A stretch of 64,000 bases of DNA from Meandrina meandrites (lineage: Eukaryota > Cnidaria > Anthozoa > Scleractinia > Meandrinidae), in NCBI GenBank assembly GCA_963693305.1, contig OY855911.1:30582939-30646938 (forward strand), written 5' to 3'. Position 1 is the first letter of the stretch. Each line of letters opens with the position of its first letter. The notes beneath the pieces were generated by a model. It was given only the letters and a program-made list of their open reading frames with translations. It did no database searches and was not told where the DNA came from. Positions 43,571 through 62,802 of the stretch are shown here, piece by piece. The position numbers were made by a program, and so were the translations under genes.

Positions 43571-45786
43571 TTAAGGTGGCTCCATATTTATTCCGGGCGC
43601 ACTTGTCCATGACAAACTTTGCGTTATAACTTTTTAGGCTTTGACGCGATGGCGGTGAAACTTTGGGAAAATGTTCACCTATCATTCGGTAATAGTAATA
43701 TGAAATTCGATTTAACTGGATAAAAATATTTTTGATATTACTGGCAATTAATTAGACCCCACTTTTTACAAAAAATCGAGTCTAGAAAAAAATTTTGCTG
43801 TTAGATTTTGGCTAAACTTCTGAAATCAGCTTATATTGACTAAATACATATTATAGTCAAGTTTCAGAAAAATCGTCGGAACAGAATCACTGAAATATTA
43901 AGGTCACCTAAATTCGACGCTTAAATTCTATTGAAATGTTCTTTTCTTGGCGCCTGTTGTGAAAACAAGCTACGAACCCAAATTTCTGCAAGAAGCATCC
44001 CCAATGCTTGCTAAATCAATGTGCCTCGCCGATTTGCGATCGTGACAACCGTTAAAAAGTATTTGCTTTCCCAGTAAACATTACAAAATGATCGAAAACC
44101 TTCTCAAACCAACAAAGTTACATTTGTCAAAAATTTTTCAAAATTACACCGCAGTTTTGTGTCAAACTCCTTCCAAACAAACTTCAGGATACTGCAATGT
44201 TTTTGCATCGATTTTTGCTGCTGTACGATGCTGTAAATTGGAGAATTTATGTTGGGATTTCAAGCGGCTCCGCGACTGTTCTCTGGCCAAGCGGACGAGC
44301 AGTTTTGTTTATGTAGTTCTGAATACGAAATGAGCACGTGCGTTATTTATTGCACGAACTCGCACCTTTTCAAGGGGGGTGTATTTGATATGCGCGCTCA
44401 GGAGGGGAGGGAAGATGTACGCTCAATGAAAGTAACAATGAGGTGTATTGTAATTTATTGTGGAGATTAACGAACTGTCACTAACAGCAATAAGTCACAT
44501 AAGAGTTGAACAAGTGATTGCAATTGTTCTTAAGGATACGCAGATGAAATAAATTATTTGTTTTTGAGCTTGAATGCAGTGGCGAAGTGGACGAGTAGTT
44601 TTGTTTAGATTTACAGTGGCAGATTTTATAACTGCTGCTGCTGCGTGTTTCTTTGTCACCACAATGCTGTGTGATATTTTCCAACTTCTTCCTTTTTTTC
44701 GCCAAATTCCCCTTCCTTGCTTTCACACCCAACGCACTAAGAGAATCGATGCTTGAATTTTTTGTGTCTTCTTTCCTGGAGTAACTCATACTCGGCTTCC
44801 AGATTGATCAACGAAAATGAGAGAAAGAAGACTAAAGAATTGTAATTTATTTCCCTGCACTATTCCGCACGGGCTTTTCTCAAATCAAACATTGAATGAT
44901 CATGACTTAGAATCACACGAAAAAATTCAGACCTTCCCTCACCTCCCGGGCTCGTCGAGTTGGCGCGCATATCACGCCCCCCCTTGAAAAGGTGCGAGTT
45001 CGTGCAATAAATAACGCACGTGCTCATTTCGTATTCAGAACTACATAAACAAAACTGCTCGTCCGCTTGGCCAGAGAACAGTCGCGGAGCCGCTTGAAAT
45101 CCCAACATAAATTCTCCAATTTACAGCATCGTACAGCAGCAAAAATCGATGCAAAAACATTGCAGTATCCTGAAGTTTGTTTGGAAGGAGTTTGACACAA
45201 AACTGCGGTGTAATTTTGAAAAATTTTTGACAAATGTAACTTTGTTGGTTTGAGAAGGTTTTCGATCATTTTGTAATGTTTACTGGGAAAGCAAATACTT
45301 TTTAACGGTTGTCACGATCGCAAATCGGCGAGGCACATTGATTTAGCAAGCATTGGGGATGCTTCTTGCAGAAATTTGGGTTCGTAGCTTGTTTTCGCAA
45401 CAGGCGCCAAGAAAAGAACATTTCAATAGAATTTAAGTGTCGAATTTAGGTGACCTTAATATTTCAGCGATTCTGTTCCGACGATTTTTCTGAAACTTGA
45501 CTATAATATGTATTTAGTCAATATAAGCTGATTTCAGAAGTTTAGCCAAAATCTAACAGCAAAATTTTTTTCTAGACTCGATTTTTTGTAAAAAGCGGGG
45601 TCTAATTAATTGCCAGTAATATCAAAAATATTTTTATCCAGTTAAATCGAATTTCATATTACTATTACCGAATGATAGGTGAACATTTTCCCAAAGTTTC
45701 ACCGCCATCGCGTCAAAGCCTAAAAAGTTATAACGCAAAGTTTGTCATGGACAAGTGCGCCCGGAATAAATATGGAGCCACCTTAA
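43571..45786. mobile_element. 2.2-kb foldback element with inverted arms of about 0.8 kb
   Basis: The left arm (about 43571-44420) and right arm (about 44940-45786) are near-identical reverse complements, starting GGTGGCTCCATATTTATTCC and preceded by TTAA on each side. The unique centre is about 0.5 kb and has no transposase. An 81-codon ORF occurs in mirror image in both arms (44088-44333 and 45269-45024), probably by chance. TTAA would suggest a piggyBac-type target, but the similarity extends a few bases outside it, so this is not settled. Confidence 0.8.
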
Positions 45787-45835
45787 AGCACGTTCAAATG
45801 TTTACAGGATTTAACAAATAGCCTCATCAGTACAT

Positions 45836-45905
45836 AGCTGGGATAGCTCAGTTGACAGAGAGTGCAGTTCTTTGGAAGACGCGTCGCTGGTTCAAATCTG
45901 GATGA
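45836..45905 (+). mobile_element. tRNA-like SINE head
   Basis: GCTGGGATAGCTCAGTTGACAGAG (A-box) and GGTTCAAATCTGG (B-box). Stems do not pair as a tRNA. Confidence 0.5.
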
Positions 45906-46503
45906 AAGCATGAACTCTTTTTTATTTTTTCTACGCTTTTTTTTTTAATCAATAAACTTTTTAATTTGAAATATACAGGTTAAATGGCCGCAACAATTAA
46001 TTTTGATATTGCGTGGATCAATCGTACGCCCATTATTTCAATAAAACTTTAGCCGCTGAAATCAATGGAATAAGACGGCTGCTAGTGTAGAAAAATATCA
46101 GAGAAATTAATGGCTGCATCGGATCAATTACGTGGTACTTGTAAACAGTTACATTAAGGATGCCAAGTAAAATTTACCTTTTTGTGGTTGAAAAACCGGA
46201 ATTTTGAATGATAAGGCTCGCAAGCCATTATTGTAAAATAACTTCCAACAAAACAGCTTTTAATGATTTTATCATTGATTTTAATTAATGGAATATAAAT
46301 GCAAAAAAAAAAAAAACACTCAACAAAGGGTGTTCCCAGCCAAATTTGTTGTTGCTGGAATATGGGGCTTTTTTGATGAAAACAAAAAGCAAAATAAAAA
46401 TCTCAACAAAATGCTTCTGAAGCATTTTACCGACATGTGGATAAAAGACCATAAAACAAATCAGAAAAATATGTGTGACTATCTTGTTTGTGCGGCTGCC
46501 CTT

Positions 46504-46514
46504 AGATAAATAGA

Positions 46515-46585
<71 letters not shown>

Positions 46586-46587
46586 AT
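46504..46587. repeat. (TAAA)n microsatellite
   Basis: About 20 tandem ATAA/TAAA units, with two GATA-type interruptions at the left end. Confidence 0.95.
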
Positions 46588-46842
46588 TAATGAAACTTAA
46601 AAGTAATTTGGATCTGACGGTAATTTTGAACATCAGAAAGTTGTCTTATAAATTCATCGTAACATAGCTCATTTAACGTTGCATAGTCAAGTCAATTGAC
46701 TTGAAATAACAATAAAATATTAAAACCAGGAAAGTAGAAAATTTGCGCTGGCACTATCAACGAAACTAAAAATGGGAAACTAAGATCTCCTGTCTTTTTT
46801 TTTCGTCACTTGTTTGATTCTTTTCAGTCTTTCGTCACTTAA

Positions 46843-54464
<7,622 letters not shown>

Positions 54465-56970
54465 GGATCTGTCGAACAGTAGCCTGCGAGCAGGCTCTCC
54501 GCGCGAAAAAAATGAAGAGAAGGCGAGAAGGAAGGAGAGCCCGCACGCATCGCTTAGAAATTTGAAGACTGCGTCCAAATTTTGGACGCAAAATACTGTA
54601 GATTGCACGATGATTTTACTTTACGGCGTCGCGTTTTTCTCCTTGATGTTAAAAACTATCAGTTTTAAAACCATCAATTATTGATGCAGCATTCAGAAAG
54701 TTTGGAGCAGTTTGGCTGGTCGTGTTACCTTAAATAAACATTGCCACTGACATTGCCCAACAGTGCCAATGTCATTGTTGTACACAAACAATTTTCGTTC
54801 AAACGTCCAAACCTACGAAATGGAAAAAAGGGAAAGTTTTTATGGAGCGTCTTGCCAAGAAATGAAATACAACTATAAATCTCTATTCGTTCTCGAGACT
54901 CAGATTGAGAAGGCATATTACAATATTTAATATCTCTATCAAAATCAGAAATGTTTTCTTTAATTATTGATATAGCTTTTCGCTTTGTGGGAAAAAAAAA
55001 CTTTAGTTAATATATTATTTCTACATATTGTTATTAGTAAGGACAATGAATTGATCGTGACTGAACTGTTTTGAATGAAATTTATTTCATATTAAGATGA
55101 AATTGTGAACATTCCGTAAGTGATTATTAAAATTCAACTAATTTTTTTTCTTACCCGGGAAGTTATAAAACCAAGCATTTTGAGTCATGATGGCCACAGA
55201 ATGGTCTGGCAAGCTGTAACTGTCACGGAGTATCAAATAGGAAATTTGGTCAAAAGTCTTGAAATGTCGTTGTACTGTTTTTCCGTTTCGTTTAGGCCCT
55301 TGCCGACTAACACAGCTAAATTTTTTCAGATTTTCTAGCTGAATATTTATTGTATTATAAGTTGTTCTCAAAACACAGCGTCAGGTAATTTTAGTCACAC
55401 TAAGAGAAAATTTCCACATCTGCATGTGCATCAATAATTGAAGAGAGATAGCGGTTTGTTTAGATGATAGAGATGTTGGGTCTTGTGACAGAACGATCGT
55501 GAATGAAAGAGAGATTGTAGAATGTATGTGTTAGAGATAGAAGAAACTTCATAACAATTTCTCAGTTTACCCTTCATAACTTTGAAAAAGTCAGGGAAAA
55601 TTGCGAATTACACTATAATTACCATGACAACACAACAAAGCAGACATCACGGTACGGCATATTACTTTTCTGAATGTTGCATAGATTATTGAAGGCTTTT
55701 CAGGTAGTTTCCATCGCGAGAGAGACCCTTGTACTCCACGCGCCAGCGAACAGTATACAATAACACGCGCAACTATCTAGTTAGAATTCGATTCGATTTC
55801 CCAATTAAACACGAAATCCAAAATCGGATTTTGATGCACCGAAATCTTTCTCGATCCGACGGGGATTTCAATTTAAAAAATCTAACCTTGGATTTTATGC
55901 ATTTTTTGCGTTTGTTTTCGTTTTGGGAAATCCGAAAAAAAAAGGATTTGCAAACCTGTCCTCGTGAACAGCGGCTATGATCTGCCAATTATGCGCGCAC
56001 AATCCAATGGAGAGCTTTAGCAAACCATGATGGCAAACAACTTTTGTTCAGGAAACAAAAGGCTTAATGAGAAGGAAAATAGCTATAGAATTGTTTTATA
56101 ACTCTTGATAAATAGGCCATTTCTGAGTAACATTTTGCCTCTGTGTCAAAACGAGTCTTCGTGCAAAACCATTCATATGAAAGTGTGTTTCACCTACACG
56201 TCCATTTTCATGCAAATCAAACTCATTTTCACTGGAATGGTCTCGTACGAGGTCTCTTTCTGAAAATGAGGTGAAGAGCAGCTCGGAAATGGCCTATTTC
56301 TTTGCCGGTAATCACAGTCTTAGAATCGAATCACTGAACGACACTGTGCTAAATTACCGGAATCTCTTAGGATTTGCCAACACTGCCGCTCTAACCAAAT
56401 TGAGAACGAGAACCATTTTTTATTCCATTGTGATCGTCATAACACTATTAGACAACAAATAACAAGTGACATTGTACTTAAATATCCGTCATTTGATCTT
56501 TTGAACGATCAAAACTATATTCCTGTTTAATAATGTAGATTCCTTCATTTGTAAGAAACTAGGTTATTTTGTATACGAAGCATTACATATCAGAGAAACT
56601 TGTAATCTTATCTAGTCTAATGTGATTAGTGTTATTGTAATTTGACATATTTGTTATTGCAGTAATTTCATATATTGTTATTTTAAATAATACCATCTGT
56701 ATATGGGAATACCAATAAAATTTGTTGTTGTTGTTGGATTTGACGGTAATTTTGTACATTACAAAGACGTCTTTATACATACATCGTAACATAGCTCATT
56801 TAAACGTTGCATAGTCAAGTCAATTGACTTGAAATAACAATAAAACATTAAAACCAGGAAAGTAGAGAATTTGTGTTCGCACTATCAATGAAACTAAAAA
56901 ATGGGAAACTAAGATTTCCTGTCTTTTTTTTCGTCACTTGTTTGATTCTTTTCAGTCTTTCTTCATTTAA
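54465..56970. other. Intergenic interval between the two lectin genes
   Basis: No gene is supported. It holds an inverted CAAAATCGGATTTTG-type palindromic segment (about 55780-55970) and a probable LINE 3' end with a (TTG)n tail (about 56270-56739). The remainder is A/T-rich. Confidence 0.55.
56270..56739 (+). mobile_element. Probable non-LTR 3' end with (TTG)n tail
   Basis: A short ORF remnant runs into A/T-rich sequence ending ATACCAATAAAATTTGTTGTTGTTGTTGG, a simple-repeat tail of the kind left by LINE insertion. No RT motif is visible, so assignment rests on the tail. Confidence 0.4.
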
Positions 56971-59900
56971 TTACTTTTCGCAAATATACCTTTCCGCTTT
57001 AGAGCATTTGTCGTCGTTCCACCCTCCATCAAAGTATTTACCGATGAAATGTCCCTTTTTTATTTCAGCACAATCCTCGTTGTTATAATTATTTGGCTCT
57101 CCACTTATCCAGTTGGTGTACCCAGTCAATTTGCTTCCATCAATCCACTTCCAGCGATTTTCAGTTTCAGCATCCGTTAGTCCAATCCAGTAATCTTCCC
57201 CGCCTGATAGAAACTCTTTATTAATGAAATCGTTTTCGTCAGCGGAATCTATCTTCACCAACTGGGCACCGTTAGCTTCGCAGGATGTCTTCGCTTTGTC
57301 CCAATCTTCTTCGTTTGAGAAAAGTCTGTAGCATGACCCTTGAAAAGCGATCCATGAGAGTGGACACTGGGAGAGAGCTTTATAAGAAAGAGATTGTTTT
57401 GTTTTAATGTTAAAAATATCATTTATGTTTCAGTTAAGATACTTATGCACAATAACTGGGAAAGGTGAATATAAAATAGTTTATTTGGGTTTAGGCTTTT
57501 ATCTCCTGCTAATTTAAAGCACATTAACCTTCATTCAGCCGCTTTTGTTGTATATAGAATGTACAGGCCTTTTCAATTAAAGTCCAGTAAACCTGTGGTT
57601 ATTTTGTTCTGTCTCAAGGTAATTGATGGTTTTCACTGTCACGCCACAAAAAAGTAAATCCAAAACTATTGAGTGAAAAAACTCTAGAATATTATAGGTT
57701 GTAAAAAATTACCAGATATAGGGACGGACCATTATTTTCCTGGAAGCTGGGTGGGGGGGGGGGGGGGGGGGGGGGAGGGGCATGAAAAATTTTCCTCTGC
57801 AAACCTTTTTTTTAATTTATGTACCTCTGCGTTTGAAAGCAATTTAGGCCCTGCAAACGATTTTTTTTTCATTATTTTCCATACCCCCCGCCGCCCCTTC
57901 CAGAAAAATAATGGTACATTATATGCTTCACAGAATTTTCAGCATGAGCAGCAGTTGATTTTTGATTTAAGCAGTTTAAATTGAAGAGTTCTAAATGTGA
58001 AATATTGCTAACTCACCTTTGCAGCTGTTTCGCCCGTCTCCATGAAATCCTGGCTTGCAGGTACAATTGTAGGATCCTTCAGTGTTGTTACATTTGGCAT
58101 TGCTATGGCAACTATGAAGGCCTTTTTTACATTCGTTGACATCTGACAAGAAGCACAAAGATAGAAACTACCCCTGTTAAATGTTACTTAACACAGGCTC
58201 ATTGAAATAAAAGACATGTTACCTTTTTCGCAGTAGTTTCCAGTCCATCCCGATGAATTACACAGACACTTGTAGCTCACGTGACTGTTCACACATGTCG
58301 CATTGTTTTGACACTGATGCCTAATGCAGTAGTTGGCAACTTCAAAAAATGAAGTAAAATTAGATAAGAAATGAAATACAAACAGCGGGAACAAACATGT
58401 CTCGTGGACTACGCATGGTAATAACAAAGAAAATCAAGCATTTTATTCCTTGTCAAGTTGAAATGGCCAAGAAACAGGAGTGTTAAGTTACTTTTTATAG
58501 ATTTATTGTTGTTATTTATCAAGTAATATGTCTATAAACATTAGTTGCTCTTACCTTCTGTTTTCATGTCACAGCGAGCAAGAATGGAATTCCCAGATCT
58601 TGTAGAATCCAACCAGTAATTTCCGCTGACCGCTTGTCCTCCTTCACTCGCCTTGATCTCCCCACACGAATCGGCAGGCAGCTCGGGAATAGAACCGAGG
58701 GGCACTAGGGTTGGGTGTAGTCATTAGAATTCTGTAAGACATGGCTTTTGTCTGCGTTTTAATACGAACTCAGGCCAAAATTTTAAAGCCTTGGTACGCT
58801 ACAGTATGGGGCCCAGTTCTCGGCCACAAAAGACGTAAACTTGTATCTCTTACCTCAGAAAAACCGCATTCAGTCTATATGTGTAAACCTATCGATTGGT
58901 TAACACTTTTTCTGTCCGAGCAATTACGAAAATAGAAGCTCCGTTTGCGGGCCCATTTCTCGGCCACCAAAAGAGTGCGCCCAATTCTCTATATTAAAGA
59001 AGGTTTAATTCCATATATTGAATCACTTTTCAGACTTTTTTTGTTATTACGATCACAAATTGTGTTTAAGAGCAGGGGCGGATTCAGGAATTTTTGATTG
59101 GGGGGGGTCCAAACTTTGGTTCAGAAAGGACTGTTTAACATTTTTTTTTGGGGGGGGGGGGAGGGAGGGAATTAATTCCCCCTCCCCCTCCCCCGACCAG
59201 TCGCAGTTGTACGTTATAATTCCTTGGCCTCTTAGCGTGTAAGTGAATTTTTCTGGTAAAGGATCCACCCTTGGAACATCCTCCTCTTGCGCTTGGTAAC
59301 AAAGATTGTAAAGATTTCCAATTTTAATCTGTGAACGCCGGTCACCGTTGGAGCAGGAAATACTGCTTTGCGAGCAGAGGCGAACAGATCATAGGAGGAT
59401 ACCCAAAAACAATTACATTTTTGAATATCCCTGGAATTTAGTTTAGTAACAAAATGCAATGAGCGTTTCATTAAGAAAAAAACAGCCAGCTAAAAAGTGA
59501 TATACGATCCTGTCGATGTAAGAATTTCAGTCTCAAACAAGCGTCAGATCTGATAGGGGGAGGGGGGTCCGGACCCCCCGGACCCTCCCCCTGGATCTGC
59601 CACTGAAGAGGGTTATATTTTAGAAAGAAAATCTGTAACGCGCGTAACCCGCCTGAGTGCAGTGAAAAGGTTTTAAAAGGGTTGGAGCTTAGGGTTTTAA
59701 TTCATCTTTATTCATCTTCAGTCTTGCTTTTATTCTGGACACAGAAGATAAAATTGTATTAAGAATTTCGGTTTCTTGGTGATTTGGAAGCAGTGTGGCC
59801 GAGAATAGGCAAATGCGCAAAAGTCGCAAGGAAATGTTACGGAGTGAATTTTGGCCGAAAACTACAAGCGCATAACAAAACGCTTACTTTAAAAGAATGC

Positions 59901-60854
59901 GAGATCATTCTTCACTCCATATGCCAAAAATTGACTCTTTTGGTGAGTTTTTACGGATAAGATACGAATTTTAGTGAAACCATTTCAAGGAGCCGTAAAC
60001 AAACAAGTTATCAAATAAAAAAAATTCACCTAGCTTCGCTTCAACTCAACGTGTCAACGTCCTGCAGTTAACAAGTGGAAGGACAAGTCTCAAGATAACG
60101 AAAGCACAGGAATCAGTCTATCTTTGGGGATAAAGATACTTTTTTAAAAGTTCATTTGTGGCGCCAAAAAGAGGAGTTGAACATAAAGTGGCCGAGAACT
60201 GAGCCCCATACTGTAGGTCCGAAGTGGATAGATCAAATACCTTCAGGGCGCTAAAAAGGAAGGATTTTTAGCTCCCTGATTACCTTGCAGGATTTTTTTT
60301 ATTTTGCGTCCGCCCGCTCCCTCTTTTATAGAAATCCGGACGAGAAACATTTGTTTGTTAGTGGGCCGCAATGTTGAGCTCATCCTTACTTACTGGTGTT
60401 TGTATATATAAATATATCTTATGAATTTGTTACGGTACAACACCAACAGGAATAATCGTTCACTTAAACATTCCTTAATCTGCAATGTTGACCAAAAATG
60501 AATTATTTTTATATTTTGCTGAGTTATGTTACCTCTGTTTGGGGCCTTCATTACGTAATATCTGTCGCGATCCTTGACAAAGTCCTCTGGCCTGGCCTCC
60601 TTAGTCCTGTTGTTCAACTCGCATATGTCTTTGAACATGACGTAATTATAACTTTGACATCTGACGTCAGAGTTGCACGCCTTAATGCAGTCGAATGAAA
60701 GTGACCGAGCCTTGAACGTCTGAAAGGTGTGGCCCTTAAGCATCATTTGATAGATGGAGTAAGTGTGAATTCCGCATTGCTGGCTGGAAATGTTGCGGAA
60801 CATTAAAGACACATATAACAGCATGGCGATAACGAAGATCCGTCGGCGAGCCAT
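56971..60854 (-). CDS. Secreted PAN-fibrinogen-like-EGF-EGF-C-type lectin protein, copy 2
   Basis: Exons: 60854-60533 (signal peptide [19 protein letters not shown] plus PAN/apple domain), 58704-58555 (SCGEIKAS...[12 protein letters not shown]...RCDM, resembling the start of fibrinogen-type domains), 58339-58223 ([15 protein letters not shown]...GNYC), 58142-58017 (calcium-binding EGF, DVNEC...KPGFHGDG), 57377-56971 (CTLD to the stop after YICEK). They sum to 1,122 nt: 373 residues plus stop, all phases compatible. The CTLD has WIGL, EPN (the mannose-type Ca2+-site triplet) and WND. A longer N-terminal ORF starts at 60944, but the signal peptide favours the ATG at 60854. The gene is a paralogue of the lectin at 46843-54464; their CTLD exons and 3' flanks are close relatives. 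The intron 58705-60532 carries nested MITEs. Function as an extracellular glycan-binding protein is inferred from domains. Confidence 0.82.
57723..57918. mobile_element. MITE with poly-G interior
   Basis: Termini GGACCATTATTTTCCTGGAAG and inverted CTTCCAGAAAAATAATGGTAC. Next to the left end is a run of 23 G (57753-57775). It lies in the lectin-2 intron before the CTLD exon. Confidence 0.65.
58802..60213. mobile_element. 1.4-kb TA-flanked Tc1/mariner-like element, non-autonomous
   Basis: The termini CAGTATGGGGCCCAGTTCTC and (right end inverted) CAGTATGGGGCTCAGTTCTC continue CGGCCAC. TA flanks both ends (58800-58801, 60214-60215). No transposase ORF was found. It is interrupted by the 59073-59605 element. 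Confidence 0.8.
59073..59605. mobile_element. 533-bp MITE nested inside the 58802 element
   Basis: The left end CAGGGGCGGATTCAG and the inverted right end CAGTGGCAGATCCAG are flanked by the direct repeat AAGAG (59068-59072, 59606-59610). The interior is G/C-skewed at both ends. The termini match the 37-bp element at 25482-25518. Confidence 0.78.
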
Positions 60855-61675
60855 TTGATTACGGTATCTCAAAGTTACTTTCTGTGATAAAAACAGGCTG
60901 CTTTCTTGTTGCCTGTTTATGACTGAAAAATATGAAGGAAACATAAAATAAATTAAGGAATATTATACATAGACGCTGTCAACTTTCTGAGTAAATTTCA
61001 CGGAACTGGTTGGATCGCTGTATATTTATTTATATAACAAATATTCAGTAAAAGGTCAAATAACCCCCAAATTTCGATTTTTCTTTATTTTTGTTCGGTG
61101 AAACAAATAAAAGCGCGAGCAAAAATAGCTCCGGTGTCCCTCTCCGCTGGGGTTTAATTTGACTAGTGTCCAGTCCGTCATATCAAACTTAGCCTATTGT
61201 TATGGTTTAAATTTTACTGGCACAATGAAGCTATTGTTGTCCATCCTTAGGGATTTTGCTGTTCGGTGTCGCCAAATTAAACTTGGGTTAAACCGGATCC
61301 AGTCGGCACATTGCTGATGATGACATTTTTGTTCCTAACGGGGGCCAACTTGGGAAAGCACAGACAGACTAACAAGTTTGAATAAAAAGTAAAGCGAGGC
61401 TTAGACTTACATAACATTTCCACGCGGAATTAGTAAAATGAAAATTCCTCACTTCGAATTTTCAAAGCCGACTATCCTGCCTTACAAATGCAAACGTGTC
61501 TTTTCTTTTTTGTGCCGTTCTTTCGATGTAAAGCGCGCCACTGAACCACGAATTCTATCATAAAAGAAGTCAACCTCGTTCCCAGGGTCCTCTCTATATC
61601 TCTAGAGAAAGGACCCTGGTTGCGGCTGGTCACGTGATCTGGGTGACAAACCAAAACCGCAGGGAGGGCTGCTCC

Positions 61676-61693
61676 TCGACAAAATTTTGTCGA
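61676..61693. repeat. 18-bp perfect palindrome
   Basis: TCGACAAAATTTTGTCGA, reading identically on both strands. Confidence 0.95.
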
Positions 61694-61831
61694 CAGTACA
61701 ACACATACTATCTAGGGGAGGGATAAATGTAGAGCGAGATTTTCTAAGCTGAATTTCTAAGCTGTGTTCTATCCGCACTCCTTTCGACTGGCTATTACAG
61801 CATTATCCTGAAGGTTAAATAGGTTATTTGC

Positions 61832-61960
61832 TTGGAGAGTTTGTTTCTAAAAAAAGACTTGGTGTCAGTGCTTTCAACAGGGTACGGGAAATCCTTGTTC
61901 TTCCAGGTTTTGCCTCGAATGTTGTCCGAGAGGGATAGCAGGTCAATGAGTTTGTTTTAC
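61832..61960 (+). pseudogene. RecQ-like helicase motif-I fragment
   Basis: The frame reads LVSVLSTGYGKSLFFQVLP, which matches the Walker A (motif I) exon of RecQ-family helicases (PTGYGKS-type P-loop). The invariant GKS is present. Similarity stops soon after and no other helicase motif is visible nearby, so this is a lone exon or fragment, likely from a multi-copy cnidarian helicase family. Confidence 0.55.
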
Positions 61961-62210
61961 CTTGAGTTGAGTTTTTTTGCCGTGAGTATTGTTATTGTGC
62001 AAGGAGTTCGTTTCGTTTTTCCGTGACCTCAGTTTGTTTTGCTGTGAGTTTCTTTCAATCTTTGTTGTGTTCATTTGTTTGGCAGCGAGTTGACATTGTT
62101 TTGTCTTGACTTGAGTTTGTCATTTGCCGAGGGTTGAGTTTATTTTGCTGTGAGTTTCGTTGTTGTGCCGTGTGTTCGTTTGGTTTTGCCGTGATAGACT
62201 GGGACAACTT
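61945..62210 (+). repeat. Degenerate T/G-rich repeat
   Basis: Repeated variants of TTTTGCCGTGAGTNTNGTT or TTTGCTGTGAGTTTC, at irregular spacing of roughly 20-40 bp, at least seven recognisable units. Confidence 0.55.
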
Positions 62211-62802
62211 TCGTAAAAGTGAACTTCTGTCGGCAAATTCGAGGAAAAGTTGGTAAACATACTTTTCTAGGTTAAAATTATGCGCTGAACACGAAAATTC
62301 TGTTTACCAAGCTGGATTTGGCCATTTTGACCTTCAAATCAGTCATTTTTATTAGCATACGCAATTTAGACATGAAAGCGAGGTTATATGTCGTGTCTCC
62401 TTACAAAACACACTAAAGCATTTAAAATTTCACCCTAATCAGCACGGGATACATACAGTATGTTTTTAAATAAATTTCGTGTCTACGACATGCTGATTAC
62501 ATGGTCATCTAGTAACGTGACTCTTGAAAATGAGGCTAAAAGCTATAAATCGTAGTTACGTGGAGGGGGGTGCACACAAGTTCTCGAAATTGCGAAAAAG
62601 GAATTGAAAACTGTAAATATTTTCTTGAAAATAGAGCAAGTGAATAAATTGAAGTGAGCGTGAAATCCATTGCGAGTTTTGGTCACATTACTAGCTTTTG
62701 GATTATCGAATTTCATGTCAGTTTTTTAACAGGCAGTAACAGGCAGTGCCTGTGCCTAAAAACTACTGTAAGGTGCTAAACCACTTAACTCTACTGTACC
62801 AT

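Larger units (their letters stand above)
60855..62802. other. Intergenic, mobile-element debris
   Basis: No intact gene. Contains a hairpin around 61586-61618, an 18-bp perfect palindrome (61676-61693), a helicase-like motif ORF (61832-62026) and a T/G-rich degenerate repeat (61945-62210). Confidence 0.6.

Noticed and set aside
44088..45269. Two identical 81-codon ORFs as duplicated genes
   Set aside because: They are mirror copies within the foldback arms. Identity follows from the inverted repeat and no domain is recognisable.
46288..46509. 73-codon plus ORF (KTNQKNMCDYL)
   Set aside because: A/T-rich, no domain, runs directly into a TAAA microsatellite, and no splice or poly(A) context was found.
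60855..60944. Upstream ATG (60944) as the start of lectin copy 2
   Set aside because: It would bury the signal peptide behind 30 polar residues. The ATG at 60854 places the hydrophobic core at residues 6-19.
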